From the NCBI RefSeq assembly GCF_910591885.1, contig NC_063286.1, forward strand, positions 1,674,001-1,738,000: a stretch of 64,000 nucleotides of DNA. Direction: 5' to 3'. The first letter of the stretch is position 1. Each line of letters starts with the position of its first letter. Below, piece by piece: positions 28,251 to 43,080 of this stretch. The notes beneath the pieces were generated by a model. It saw only the letters and a program-made list of their open reading frames with translations. It searched no databases and was not told where the DNA came from. A program made the position numbers and the translations under genes. Origin of the DNA: Bombus terrestris. Lineage: Eukaryota; Arthropoda; Insecta; Hymenoptera; Apidae.

Positions 28251-30000
28251 CGTTATATAGTAATAGTATATAACGTTATACGTTATATAGTAATAGTATA
28301 TAACGTTATACGTTATATAGTAATAGTATATAACGTTATACGTTATATAGTAATAGTATATAACGTTATACGTTATAGAGTAATAGTATATAACGTTATA
28401 CGTTAATACGTAATAGTATATATCGTTATACGTTATATAGTAATAGTATATAACATTATACGTTATATAGTAATAGTATAGAACGTTGTACGTTATATAG
28501 TAATAGTATATAACGTTATACGTTATATAGTAATAGTATATAACGTTATACGTTATATAGTAATATTATATAACGTTATACGTGATATGGCAATACTATA
28601 TAACGTTATACGTTATATAGTAATAGTATATAACGTTATACGTTATATAGTAATAGTATATAACGTTATACGTTATATAGTAATAGTATATAACGTTATA
28701 CGTTGTATAGTAATATTATATAACGTTATACGTTATATAGTAATAGTATATAACGTTATACGTTAATACGTAATAGTATATATCGTTATACGTTATATAG
28801 TAATAGTATATAACATTATACGTTATATAGCAATAGTATATAACGTTATACGTTATATAGTAATATTATATAACGTTATACGTGATATGGCAATACTATA
28901 TAACGTTATGCGTTATATAGTAATAGTATATAACGATATACGTTATATAGTAATAGTATATAACGTTATACGTTATATAGTAATAGTATATAACGTTATA
29001 CGTTATATAGTAATAGTATATAACGTTATGCGTTATATGGTAATAGTATAGAACGTTGTACGTTATATAGTAATAGTATATAACGTTATACGTGATATGG
29101 TAATAGTATATAACGTTATACGTGATATAGTAATAGTATATAACGTTATTCGTGATATGGCAATACTATATAACGTTATGCGTTATATAGTAATAGTATA
29201 GAACGTTATACGTTATATAGTAATAGTAAATAACGTTATACGTTATGTAGTAATAGTATAGAACGTTATACGTTATATAGTAATAGTATATAACGTTATA
29301 CGTTATATAGTAATAGTATATAACGTTATACGTTATATAGTAATAGTATATAACGTTATACGTTATGTAGTAATAGTATATAACGTTATACGTTATATAG
29401 TAATAGTATATAACGTTATACGTTATGTAGTAATAGTATATAACGTTATACGTCATATAGTAATAGTATATAACGTTATACGTTATATAGTAGTAGTATA
29501 TAACGTTATACGTTATATAGTAGTAGTATATAACGTTATACGTTATATAGTATTAGTATATAACGTTATACGTGATATGGCAATACTATATAACGTTATA
29601 CGTTATATAGAAATAGTATATAACGTTATACGTTATGTAGTAATAGTATATAACGTTATACGTCATATAGTAATAGTATATAACGTTATACGTTATATAG
29701 TAGTAGTATATAACGTTATACGTTATATAGTAGTAGTATATAACGTTATACGTTATATAGTATTAGTATATAACGTTATACGTTATATAGTAATAGTATA
29801 TAACGTTATACGTTATATAGTAATATTATATAACGTTATACGTGATATGGCAATACTATATAACGTTATACGTTATATAGAAATAGTATATAACGTTATA
29901 CGTTATATAGTAATAGTATATAACGTTATACGTTATATAGTAATAGTATATAACGTTATACGTTATATAGTAATAGTATATAACGTTATACGTTATATAG

Positions 30001-31500
30001 TAATAGTATAGAACGTTATACGTTATATAGTAATAGTATATAACGTTATACGTTATGTAGTAATAGTATATAACGTTATACGTTATATAGTAATGGTATA
30101 TAACGTTATACGTTATGTAGTAATAGTATATAACGTTATACGTCATATAGTAATAGTATATAACGTTATACGTTATATAGTAGTAGTATATAACGTTATA
30201 CGTTATATAGTAGTAGTATATAACGTTATACGTCATATAGTAATAGTATATAACGTTATACGTTATATAGTAGTAGTATATAACGTTATACGTTATATAG
30301 TAGTAGTATATAACGTTATACGTTATATAGTAGTAGTATATAACGTTATACGTTATATAGTATTAGTATATAACGTTATACGTGATATGGCAATACTATA
30401 TAACGTTATACGTTATATAGTAATAGTATATAACGTTATACGTTATATAGTAATAGTATATAACGTTATACGTTATATAGTAATAGTATATAACGTTATA
30501 CGTTATATAGTAATAGTATATAACGTTATGCGTTATATGGTAATAGTATATAACGTTATACGTTATATGGTAATAGTATATAACGTTATACGTTACATAG
30601 TAATAGTATATAACGTTATACGTTAATGCGTAATAGTATATAACGTTATACGTTAATGCGTAATAGTATATAACGTTATACGTTATATAGTAATATTATA
30701 TAACGTTATACGTGATATGGCAATACTATATAACGTTATACGTTATATAGTAATAGTATAGAACGTTGTACGTTATATAGTAATAGTATATAACGTTATA
30801 CGTGATATGGTAATAGTATATAACGTTATACGTGATATAGTAATAGTATATAACGTTATTCGTGATATGGCAATACTATATAACGTTATACGTTATATAG
30901 TAATAGTATATAACGTTATACGTTATATAGTAATAGTATATAACGTTATACGTTATATAGTAATAGTATATAACGTTATACGTTGTATAGTAATATTATA
31001 TAACGTTATACGTTATATAGTAATAGTATATAACGTTATACGTTAATACGTAATAGTATATATCGTTATACGTTATATAGTAATAGTATATAACATTATA
31101 CGTTATATAGTAATAGTATATAACGTTATACGTTATATAGTAATATTATATAACGTTATACGTGATATGGCAATACTATATAACGTTATACGTTATATAG
31201 TAATAGTATATAACGTTATACGTTATATAGTAATAGTATATAACGTTATGCGTTATATGGTAATAGTATATAACGTTATACGTTATATAGTAACAGTATA
31301 TAACGTTATACGTTATATAGTAATATTATATAACGTTATACGTGATATGGCAATACTATATAACGTTATACGTTATATAGTAATAGTATATAACGTTATA
31401 CGTTATATAGTAATAGTATATAACGTTATACGTTATATAGTAATAGTATATAACGTTATACGTTATATAGTAATAGTATATAACGTTATACGTTATATAG
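30001..31500. repeat. Block P, copy 2, with the first half of a 750-bp tandem
   Basis: 30001-31310 copies 15571-16880. In addition, 30751-31230 recurs at 31501-31980 (offset 750 bp), starting with the GAACGTTGTA monomer and running through CGTGATATAG, TAACGTTATT, CGTTGTATAG, TATCGTTATA and TAACATTATA landmarks. Confidence 0.85.
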
Positions 31501-33750
31501 TAATAGTATAGAACGTTGTACGTTATATAGTAATAGTATATAACGTTATACGTGATATGGTAATAGTATATAACGTTATACGTGATATAGTAATAGTATA
31601 TAACGTTATTCGTGATATGGCAATACTATATAACGTTATACGTTATATAGTAATAGTATATAACGTTATACGTTATATAGTAATAGTATATAACGTTATA
31701 CGTTATATAGTAATAGTATATAACGTTATACGTTGTATAGTAATATTATATAACGTTATACGTTATATAGTAATAGTATATAACGTTATACGTTAATACG
31801 TAATAGTATATATCGTTATACGTTATATAGTAATAGTATATAACATTATACGTAATATAGTAATAGTATATAACGTTATACGTTATATAGTAATATTACA
31901 TAACGTTGTACGTGATATGGCAATACTATATAACGTTATACGTTATATAGTAATAGTATATAACGTTATACGTTATATAGTAATAGTATATAACGTTATA
32001 CGTTATATAGTAATAGTATATAACGTTATACGTTATATAGTAATAGTATATAACGTTATACGTTATATAGTAATAGTATATAACGTTATACGTTATATAG
32101 TAATAGTGTATAACGTTATACGTTATATAGTAATAGTGTATAACGTTATACGTTATATAGTAATAGTGTATAACGTTATACGTTATATAGTAATAGTGTA
32201 TAACGTTATACGTTATATAGTAATAGTATATAACGTTATACGTTATATAGTAATAGTATATAACGTTATACGTTATATAGTAATAGTATATAACGTTATA
32301 CGTTATATAGTAATAGTATATAACGTTATACGTTAATGCGTAATAGTATATAACGTTATACGTTACATAGTAATAGTATATAACGTTATACGTTAATGCG
32401 TAATAGTATATAACGTTATACGTTAATGCGTAATAGTATATAACGTTATACGTTATATAGTAATATTATATAACGTTATACGTGATATGGCAATACTATA
32501 TAACGTTATACGTTATATAGTAATAGTATAGAACGTTATACGTGATATGGTAATACTATATAACGTTATACGTTATATAGTAATAGTATATAACGTTATA
32601 CGTTATATAGTAATAGTATATAACGTTATACGTTGTATAGTAATATTATATAACGTTATACGTTGTATAGTAATATTATATAACGTTATACGTTATATAG
32701 TAATAGTATATAACGTTATACGTTAATACGTAATAGTATATATCGTTATACGTTATATAGTAATAGTATATAACATTATACGTTATATAGTAATAGTATA
32801 GAACGTTGTACGTTATATAGTAATAGTATATAACGTTATACGTTATATAGTAATAGTATATAACGTTATACGTTATATAGTAATATTATATAACGTTATA
32901 CGTGATATGGCAATACTATATAACGTTATACGTTATATAGTAATAGTATATAACGTTATACGTTATATAGTAATAGTATATAACGTTATACGTTATATAG
33001 TAATAGTATATAACGTTATACGTTGTATAGTAATATTATATAACGTTATACGTTATATAGTAATAGTATATAACGTTATACGTTAATACGTAATAGTATA
33101 TATCGTTATACGTTATATAGTAATAGTATATAACATTATACGTTATATAGCAATAGTATATAACGTTATACGTTATATAGTAATATTATATAACGTTATA
33201 CGTGATATGGCAATACTATATAACGTTATGCGTTATATAGTAATAGTATATAACGATATACGTTATATAGTAATAGTATATAACGTTATACGTTATATAG
33301 TAATAGTATATAACGTTATACGTTATATAGTAATAGTATATAACGTTATGCGTTATATGGTAATAGTATAGAACGTTGTACGTTATATAGTAATAGTATA
33401 TAACGTTATACGTGATATGGTAATAGTATATAACGTTATACGTGATATAGTAATAGTATATAACGTTATTCGTGATATGGCAATACTATATAACGTTATG
33501 CGTTATATAGTAATAGTATAGAACGTTATACGTTATATAGTAATAGTAAATAACGTTATACGTTATGTAGTAATAGTATAGAACGTTATACGTTATATAG
33601 TAATAGTACATAACGTTATACGTTATATAGTAATAGTATAGAACGTTATACGTTATATAGTAATAGTATATAACGTCATACGTTATGTAGTAATAGTATA
33701 TAACGTTATACGTTATATAGTAATAGTATATAACGTTATACGTTATGTAG
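31501..33750. repeat. Start of colinear superblock S, copy 1
   Basis: Matches 53731-55980 at a constant offset of 22,230 bp. The match includes the run of four TAATAGTGTA monomers, paired CGTTGTATAG monomers and the TAATAGTAAA at 33541. Private changes are CGTAATATAG at 31831, TAATATTACA at 31891, TAATACTATA at 32551 and TAATAGTACA at 33601. Confidence 0.88.
32101..32220. repeat. Run of four identical derived monomers (TAATAGTGTA)
   Basis: Four consecutive monomers share the A to G change at position 9 (TAATAGTGTA). Elsewhere the variant is solitary (27811, 36031, 57421), except for the paralogous run at 54331-54450. This looks like recent single-monomer amplification that was then carried along in a larger duplication. 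Confidence 0.9.
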
Positions 33751-33897
33751 TAATAGTATATAACGTTATACGTCATATAGTAATAGTATATAACGTTATA
33801 CGTTATATAGTAGTAGTATATAACGTTATACGTTATATAGTAGTAGTATATAACGTTATACGTTATATAGTAGTAGTATATAACGTTATACGTTATA

Positions 33898-33920
33898 TAC
33901 TATTAGTATATAACGTATAA
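33898..33920 (-). other. Mixed loop and inverted core in one monomer
   Basis: The inter-monomer loop reads TACTATTAGTA and the next core loop reads TATAA. D2 copy 1 (25678-25700) has direct forms of both. The core is an exact inversion; the 11-nt loop is one base from both the direct and the inverted states, so its origin is unclear. Confidence 0.7.
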
Positions 33921-34080
33921 CGTTATATAGTAATAGTATATAACGTTATACGTTATATAGTAATATTATATAACGTTATACGTGATATGGCAATACTATA
34001 TAACGTTATACGTTATATAGTAATAGTATATAACGTTATACGTTATATAGGAATAGTATATAACGTTATACGTTATATAG

Positions 34081-34350
34081 TAATAGTATATAACGTTATA
34101 CGTTAGTACGTAATAATATGCATCGATATACGTGATATGGTAATACTATATAACGTTATACGCTATTACGTAATAGTATATAACGTTATACGTTAATACG
34201 TAATAGTATATATCGTTATACGTTATATAGTAATAGTATATAACGTTATACGTTAATGCGTAATAATATACAACGTTATACCCGATATGGCAATACTATA
34301 TAACGTTATACGTTATTACGTAATAGTATATTACGTTATACGTTATATAG
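34081..34350. repeat. Cassette C, copy 7
   Basis: Complete cassette in D2 copy 2, paralogous to the copy at 25861 and preceded by GAATAGTATA at 34051. Confidence 0.92.
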
Positions 34351-34650
34351 TAATAGTATATAACGTTATACGTCATATAGTAATAGTATATAACGTTATA
34401 CGTCATATAGTAGTAGTATATAACGTTATACATTATATAGTAATAGTATATAAGGTTATACGTTATATAGTAAGAGTATATAACGTTATACGTTATATAG
34501 TAATAGTATATAACGTTATACGTTATATAGTAATAGTATATAACGTTATACGTTATATAGTAATAGTATATAACGTTATACGTGATATGGCAATACTATA
34601 TAACGTTATACGTTATGTAGTAATAGTATAGAACGTTATACGTTATATAG

Positions 34651-34920
34651 TAATAGTATATAACGTTATACGTTAGTACGTAATAATATGCATCGATATA
34701 CGTGATATGGTAATACTATATAACGTTATACGCTATTACGTAATAGTATATAACGTTATACGTTAATACGTAATAGTATATATCGTTATACGTTATATAG
34801 TAATAGTATATAACGTTATACGTTAATGCGTAATAATATACAACGTTATACCCGATATGGCAATACTATATAACGTTATACGTTATTACGTAATAGTATA
34901 TTACGTTATACGTTATATAG
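34651..34920. repeat. Cassette C, copy 8
   Basis: Complete cassette, 570 bp after copy 7 and paralogous to the copy at 26431, with the same shortened block G downstream. Confidence 0.92.
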
Positions 34921-36465
34921 TAATAGTATATAACGTTATACGTTAATGCGTAATAGTATATAACGTTATACGTTATATAGTAATAGTATATAACGTTATA
35001 CGTTATATAGTAATAGTATATAACGTTATACGTTATATAGTAATAGTATATAACGTTATTCGTTATATAGTAATAGTATATAACGTTATACGTTATATAG
35101 TAATAGTATATAACGTTATACGTTAATGCGTAATAGTATATAACGTTATACGTTATATAGTAATAGTATAGAACGTTATACGTTATATAGTAATAGTATA
35201 TAACGTTATACGTTATATAGTAATAGTATATAACGTTATACATTATATAGTAATAGTATATAACGTTATACGTTATATAGTAATAGTATATAACGTTATA
35301 CGTGATATGGCAATACTATATAACGTTATACGTTATGTAGTAATAGTATAGAACGTTATACGTTATATAGTAATAGTATATAATGTTATACGTTATGTAG
35401 TAATAGTATAGAACGTTATACGTTATATAGTAATAGTATATAACGTTATACGTTATATAGTAATAGTATATAACGTTATACGTTATATAGTAATAGTATA
35501 TAACGTTATACGTTATGTAGTAATAGTATATAACGTTATACGTTAATGCGTAATAGTATATAACGTTATGCGTGATATGGCAATACTATATAACGTTATA
35601 CGTTATATAGTAATAGTATATAACGTTATACGTTATATAGTAATAGTATATAACGTTATACGTTATATAGTAATAGTATATAACGTTATACGTTATATAG
35701 TAATAGTATATTACGTTATACGTTATATAGTAATAGTATATAACGTTATACGTTATATAGTAATAGTATATTACGTTATACGTTAATACGTAATAGTATA
35801 TATCGTTATACGTTATATAGTAATAGTATATAACGTTATACGTTATATAGTAATAGTATATAACGTTATACGTTATATAGTAATAGTATATAACGTTATG
35901 CGTTATATGGTAATAGTATATAACGTTATACGTTATATAGTAATAGTATATAACGTTATACGTTATATAGTAATAGTATATAACGTTATACGTTATATAG
36001 TAATAGTATATAACGTTATACGTTATATAGTAATAGTGTATAACGTTATACGTTATATAGTAATAGTATATAACGTTATACGTTATATAGTAATAGTATA
36101 TAACGTTATACGTTAATACGTAATAGTATATATCGTTATACGTTATATAGTAATAGTATATAACATTATACGTTATATAGTAATAGTATAGAACGTTGTA
36201 CGTTATACAGTAATAGTATATAACGTTATACGTTAATGCGTAATAGTATATAACGTTATACGTTAATGCGTAATAGTATATAACGTTATACGTTATATAG
36301 TAATATTATATAACGTTATACGTGATATGGCAATACTATATAACGTTATACGTTATATAGTAATAGTATAGAACGTTATACGTGATATGGTAATAATATA
36401 TAACGTTATACGTGATATAGTAATAGTATATAACGTTATTCGTGATATGGCAATACTATATAACG

Positions 36466-36470
36466 TATAA
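36466..36470 (-). other. Inverted 5-nt core loop (paralogue of 28246)
   Basis: Same TATAA core in a CAATACTATA monomer, 8,220 bp from its partner. Confidence 0.85.
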
Positions 36471-36900
36471 CGTTATATAGTAATAGTATATAACGTTATA
36501 CGTTATATAGTAATAGTATATAACGTTATACGTTATATAGTAATAGTATATAACGTTATACGTTATATAGTAATAGTATATAACGTTATACGTTATAGAG
36601 TAATAGTATATAACGTTATACGTTAATACGTAATAGTATATATCGTTATACGTTATATAGTAATAGTATATAACATTATACGTTATATAGTAATAGTATA
36701 GAACGTTGTACGTTATATAGTAATAGTATATAACGTTATACGTTATATAGTAATAGTATATAACGTTATACGTTATATAGTAATATTATATAACGTTATA
36801 CGTGATATGGCAATACTATATAACGTTATACGTTATATAGTAATAGTATATAACGTTATACGTTATATAGTAATAGTATATAACGTTATACGTTATATAA

Positions 36901-38220
36901 TAATAGTATATAACGTTATACGTTGTATAGTAATATTATATAACGTTATACGTTATATAGTAATAGTATATAACGTTATACGTTAATACGTAATAGTATA
37001 TATCGTTATACGTTATATAGTAATAGTATATAACATTATACGTTATATAGCAATAGTATATAACGTTATACGTTATATAGTAATATTATATAACGTTATA
37101 CGTGATATGGCAATACTATATAACGTTATGCGTTATATAGTAATAGTATATAACGATATACGTTATATAGTAATAGTATATAACGTTATACGTTATATAG
37201 TAATAGTATATAACGTTATACGTTATATAGTAATAGTATATAACGTTATGCGTTATATGGTAATAGTATAGAACGTTGTACGTTATATAGTAATAGTATA
37301 TAACGTTATACGTGATATGGTAATAGTATATAACGTTATACGTGATATAGTAATAGTATATAACGTTATTCGTGATATGGCAATACTATATAACGTTATG
37401 CGTTATATAGTAATAGTATAGAACGTTATACGTTATATAGTAATAGTAAATAACGTTATACGTTATGTAGTAATAGTATAGAACGTTATACGTTATATAG
37501 TAATAGTATATAACGTTATACGTTATATAGTAATAGTATATAACGTTATACGTTATATAGTAATAGTATATAACGTTATACGTTATGTAGTAATAGTATA
37601 TAACGTTATACGTTATATAGTAATAGTATATAACGTTATACGTTATGTAGTAATAGTATATAACGTTATACGTCATATAGTAATAGTATATAACGTTATA
37701 CGTTATATAGTAGTAGTATATAACGTTATACGTTATATAGTAGTAGTATATAACGTTATACGTTATATAGTATTAGTATATAACGTTATACGTGATATGG
37801 CAATACTATATAACGTTATACGTTATATAGAAATAGTATATAACGTTATACGTTATGTAGTAATAGTATATAACGTTATACGTCATATAGTAATAGTATA
37901 TAACGTTATACGTTATATAGTAGTAGTATATAACGTTATACGTTATATAGTAGTAGTATATAACGTTATACGTTATATAGTATTAGTATATAACGTTATA
38001 CGTTATATAGTAATAGTATATAACGTTATACGTTATATAGTAATATTATATAACGTTATACGTGATATGGCAATACTATATAACGTTATACGTTATATAG
38101 AAATAGTATATAACGTTATACGTTATATAGTAATAGTATATAACGTTATACGTTATATAGTAATAGTATATAACGTTATACGTTATATAGTAATAGTATA
38201 TAACGTTATACGTTATATAG
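36901..38220. repeat. 1,320-bp tandem unit, first copy
   Basis: Variant order from 36901 recurs from 38221 (offset 1,320 bp): CGTTGTATAG, TATCGTTATA, TAACATTATA, TAACGATATA, GAACGTTGTA, TAACGTTATT and TAATAGTAAA (37441/38761). The second copy has a CGTGATACGG ending at 38431. One such unit is missing from the second colinear superblock near 58.5 kb. Confidence 0.82.
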
Positions 38221-39300
38221 TAATAGTATATAACGTTATACGTTGTATAGTAATATTATATAACGTTATACGTTATATAGTAATAGTATATAACGTTATA
38301 CGTTAATACGTAATAGTATATATCGTTATACGTTATATAGTAATAGTATATAACATTATACGTTATATAGCAATAGTATATAACGTTATACGTTATATAG
38401 TAATATTATATAACGTTATACGTGATACGGCAATACTATATAACGTTATGCGTTATATAGTAATAGTATATAACGATATACGTTATATAGTAATAGTATA
38501 TAACGTTATACGTTATATAGTAATAGTATATAACGTTATACGTTATATAGTAATAGTATATAACGTTATGCGTTATATGGTAATAGTATAGAACGTTGTA
38601 CGTTATATAGTAATAGTATATAACGTTATACGTGATATGGTAATAGTATATAACGTTATACGTGATATAGTAATAGTATATAACGTTATTCGTGATATGG
38701 CAATACTATATAACGTTATGCGTTATATAGTAATAGTATAGAACGTTATACGTTATATAGTAATAGTAAATAACGTTATACGTTATGTAGTAATAGTATA
38801 GAACGTTATACGTTATATAGTAATAGTATATAACGTTATACGTTATATAGTAATAGTATATAACGTTATACGTTATATAGTAATAGTATATAACGTTATA
38901 CGTTATGTAGTAATAGTATATAACGTTATACGTTATGTAGTAATAGTATATAACGTTATACGTTATATAGTAATAGTATATAACGTTATACGTTATGTAG
39001 TAATAGTATATAACGTTATACGTCATATAGTAATAGTATATAACGTTATACGTTATATAGTAGTAGTATATAACGTTATACGTTATATAGTAGTAGTATA
39101 TAACGTTATACGTTATATAGTATTAGTATATAACGTTATACGTTATATAGTAATAGTATATAACGTTATACGTTATATAGTAATATTATATAACGTTATA
39201 CGTGATATGGCAATACTATATAACGTTATACGTTATATAGAAATAGTATATAACGTTATACGTTATATAGTAATAGTATATAACGTTATACGTTATATAG

Positions 39301-39570
39301 TAATAGTATATAACGTTATACGTTAGTACGTAATAATATGCATCGATATACGTGATATGGTAATACTATATAACGTTATACGCTATTACGTAATAGTATA
39401 TAACGTTATACGTTAATACGTAATAGTATATATCGTTATACGTTATATAGTAATAGTATATAACGTTATACGTTAATGCGTAATAATATACAACGTTATA
39501 CCCGATATGGCAATACTATATAACGTTATACGTTATTACGTAATAGTATATTACGTTATACGTTATTCAG
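39301..39570. repeat. Cassette C, copy 9
   Basis: Complete cassette whose ninth monomer ends CGTTATTCAG, as in copy 1 (1981). The following flank is also shared with copy 1: CGTCATATAG twice, CATTATATAG, TAAGGTTATA, TAAGAGTATA and then CGTGATACGG/CAACACTATA. Confidence 0.92.
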
Positions 39571-40290
39571 TAATAGTATATAACGTTATACGTTATGTAG
39601 TAATAGTATATAACGTTATACGTCATATAGTAATAGTATATAACGTTATACGTCATATAGTAGTAGTATATAACGTTATACATTATATAGTAATAGTATA
39701 TAAGGTTATACGTTATATAGTAAGAGTATATAACGTTATACGTTATATAGTAATAGTATATAACGTTATACGTTATATAGTAATAGTATATAACGTTATA
39801 CGTTATATAGTAATAGTATATAACGTTATACGTGATACGGCAACACTATATAACGTTATACGTTATGTAGTAATAGTATAGAACGTTATACGTTATATAG
39901 TAATAGTATATAACGTTATACGTTATGTAGTAATAGTACAGAACGTTATACGTTATATAGTAATAGTATATAATGTTATACGTTATGTAGTAATAGTATA
40001 TAACGTTATACGTCATATAGTAATAGTATATAACGTTATACGTTATATAGTAGTAGTATATAACGTTATACGTTATATAGTAGTAGTATATAACGTTATA
40101 CGTTATATAGTATTAGTATATAACGTTATACGTTATATAGTAATAGTATATAACGTTATACGTTATATAGTAATATTATATAACGTTATACGTGATATGG
40201 CAATACTATATAACGTTATACGTTATATAGTAATAGTATATAACGTTATACGTTATATAGTAATAGTATATAACGTTATACGTTATATAG

Positions 40291-40560
40291 TAATAGTATA
40301 TAACGTTATACGTTAGTACGTAATAATATGCATCGATATACGTGATATGGTAATACTATATAACGTTATACGCTATTACGTAATAGTATATAACGTTATA
40401 CGTTAATACGTAATAGTATATATCGTTATACGTTATATAGTAATAGTATATAACGTTATACGTTAATGCGTAATAATATACAACGTTATACCCGATATGG
40501 CAATACTATATAACGTTATACGTTATTACGTAATAGTATATTACGTTATACGTTATATAG
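40291..40560. repeat. Cassette C, copy 10
   Basis: Complete cassette, 990 bp after copy 9. Its flank reaches TAAGGTTATA with CGATATGTAG at 40681 and then changes abruptly to GAACG monomers. Confidence 0.92.
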
Positions 40561-41190
40561 TAATAGTATATAACGTTATACGTTATGTAGTAATAGTATA
40601 TAACGTTATACGTCATATAGTAATAGTATATAACGTTATACGTCATATAGTAGTAGTATATAACGTTATACATTATATAGTAATAGTATATAAGGTTATA
40701 CGATATGTAGTAATAGTATAGAACGTTATACGTTATATAGTAATAGTATATAACGTTATACGTTATGTAGTAATAGTATAGAACGTTATACGTTATATAG
40801 TAATAGTATATAACGTTATACGTTATATAGTAATAGTATATAACGTTATACGTTATATAGTAATAGTATATAACGTTATACGTTATATAGTAATAGTATA
40901 TAACGTTATTCGTTATATAGTAATAGTATATAACGTTATACGTTATATAGTAATAGTATATAACGTTATACGTTAATGCGTAATAGTATATAACGTTATA
41001 CGTTATATAGTAATAGTATATAACGTTATACGTTATATAGTAATAGTATATAACGTTATGCGTTATATAGTAATAGTATAGAACGTTATACGTTATATAG
41101 TAATAGTATATAACGTTATACGTTATGTAGCAATAGTATAGAACGTTATACGTTATATAGTAATAGTATATAACGTTATACGTTATATAG

Positions 41191-41310
41191 TAATAGTATA
41201 TAACGTTATACGTTAATGCGTAATAATATACAACGTTATACCCGATATGGCAATACTATATAACGTTATACGTTATTACGTAATAGTATATTACGTTATA
41301 CGTTATATAG
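41191..41310. repeat. Partial cassette C (last four monomers)
   Basis: Only CGTTAATGCG, CAACG/CCCGATATGG, CAATACTATA/CGTTATTACG and TTACGTTATA are present. The first five monomers, including the ATGCATCGAT one, are replaced by consensus monomers. It sits between two block G remnants (40891-41070 and 41401-41700). Confidence 0.88.
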
Positions 41311-42360
41311 TAATAGTATATAACGTTATACGTTATGTAGTAATAGTATATAACGTTATACGTTATATAGTAATAGTATATAACGTTATACGTTATGTAG
41401 TAATAGTATATAACGTTATACGTTAATGCGTAATAGTATATAACGTTATACGTTATATAGTAATAGTATATAACGTTATACGTTATATAGTAATAGTATA
41501 TAACGTTATACGTTATATAGTAATAGTATATAACGTTATTCGTTATATAGTAATAGTATATAACGTTATACGTTATATAGTAATAGTATATAACGTTATA
41601 CGTTAATGCGTAATAGTATATAACGTTATACGTTATATAGTAATAGTATATAACGTTATACGTTATATAGTAATAGTATATAACGTTATGCGTTATATAG
41701 TAATAGTATAGAACGTTATACGTTATATAGTAATAGTATATAACGTTATACGTTATGTAGCAATACTATAGAACGTTATACGTTATATAGTAATAGTATA
41801 TAACGCTATACGTTATATAGTAATAGTATATAACGTTATACGTTATATAGTAATAGTATATAACGTTATACGTTATGTAGTAATAGTATATAACGTTATA
41901 CGTTATATAGTAGTAGTATATAACGTTATACGTTATATAGTAGTAGTATATAACGTTATACGTTATATAGTAATAGTATATAACGTTATACGTTATATAG
42001 TAATAGTATATAACGTTATACGTTATATAGTAATAGTATATAACGTTATGCGTGATATGGCAATACTATATAACGTTATACGTTATATAGTAATAGTATA
42101 TAACGTTATACGTTATATAGTAATAGTATATAACGTTATACGTTATATAGTAATAGTATATTACGTTATACGTTATATAGTAATAGTATATAACGTTATA
42201 CGTTATATAGTAATAGTATATTACGTTATACGTTATATAGTAATAGTATATAACGTTATACGTTATATAGTAATAGTATATAACGTTATACGTTATATAG
42301 TAATAGTATATAACGTTATGCGTCATATAGTAATAGTATAGAACGTTATACGTTATATAG

Positions 42361-42600
42361 TAGTAGTATATAACGTTATACGTTATGTAGTAATAGTATA
42401 GAACGTTATACGTTATATAGTAATATTATATAACGTTATACGTTATGTAGTAATAGTATATAACGTTATACGTTATATAGTAATAGTATATAACGTTATA
42501 CGTTATGTAGTAATAGTATATAACGTTATACGTTATATAGTAATAGTATATAACGCTATACGTTATGTAGTAATAGTATATAACGTTATACGTTATATAG
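42361..42600. repeat. 60-bp dimer repeat, four copies
   Basis: Monomers ending TGTAG and TATAG alternate strictly, giving a 60-bp period over four dimers. TAACGCTATA occurs once, at 42541. The paralogous stretch at 61921-62400 has eight dimers. Confidence 0.85.
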
Positions 42601-43080
42601 TAATAGTATATAACGTTATACGTTATATAGTAATAGTATATAACGTTATACGTTAATGCGTAATAGTATATAACGTTATACGTTATATAGTAATAGTATA
42701 TAACGTTATACGTTATATAGTAATAGTATATAACGTTATACGTTATATAGTAATAGTATATAACGTTATACGTTATATAGTAATAGTATATAACGTTATA
42801 CGTTATATAGTAATAGTATATAACGTTATACGTTATATAGTAATAGTATATAACGTTATCCGTTATATAGTAATAGTATATAACGTTATACGTTATATAG
42901 TAATAGTATATAACGTTATACGTTATGTAGTAATAGTATATAACGTTATACGTTATATAGTAATAGTATATAACGTTATACGTTATATAGTAATAGTATA
43001 TAACGTTATACGTTATATAGTAATAGTATATAACGTTATACGTTATATAGTAATAGTATATAACGTTATACGTCATATAG
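42601..43080. repeat. Near-consensus monomers between the dimer run and the 2,310-bp tandem
   Basis: Sixteen monomers, mostly exact consensus. Variants are CGTTAATGCG at 42631, TAACGTTATC at 42841, TGTAG at 42901 and CGTCATATAG at 43051. No other structure was seen. Confidence 0.85.

Larger units (their letters stand above)
24361..30000. repeat. Segmental duplication D2, copy 1 (5.64 kb)
   Basis: Repeated at 32581-38220 with a constant offset of 8,220 bp, so no monomer has been gained or lost across 188 monomers. Landmarks are paired CGTTGTATAG/TAATATTATA (24391-24450), TAATAGTAAA (25321, 29221), GAATAGTATA (25831), two C cassettes, TAATGTTATA (27151), TAATAGTGTA (27811), CGTTATACAG (27961), CGTTATAGAG (28351) and AAATAGTATA (29611, 29881). 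Confidence 0.9.
32581..38220. repeat. Segmental duplication D2, copy 2 (5.64 kb)
   Basis: Constant 8,220-bp offset copy of 24361-30000. Differences seen are TAATAGTACA (33601), the altered loop and core at 33898-33920, CAATACTATA (34291 against CCATACTATA) and CGTTATATAA (36871). After 38220 it continues into a CGTTGTATAG monomer, where copy 1 continues into GAACG. Confidence 0.9.
38521..42600. repeat. C/G-rich family, copy 2 (related to the first 6 kb)
   Basis: Matches 1201-2520 at 37,320 bp offset (TAATAGTAAA 1441/38761, cassette 1981/39301), then 37,290 bp around CAACACTATA (2551/39841), then the 4981-5390 interval at 35,310 bp (TAAGGTTATA with CGATAT). The offset steps downward along the block, so this copy has lost segments relative to the first. 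It recurs again at about 58.3-62.2 kb. Confidence 0.85.
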
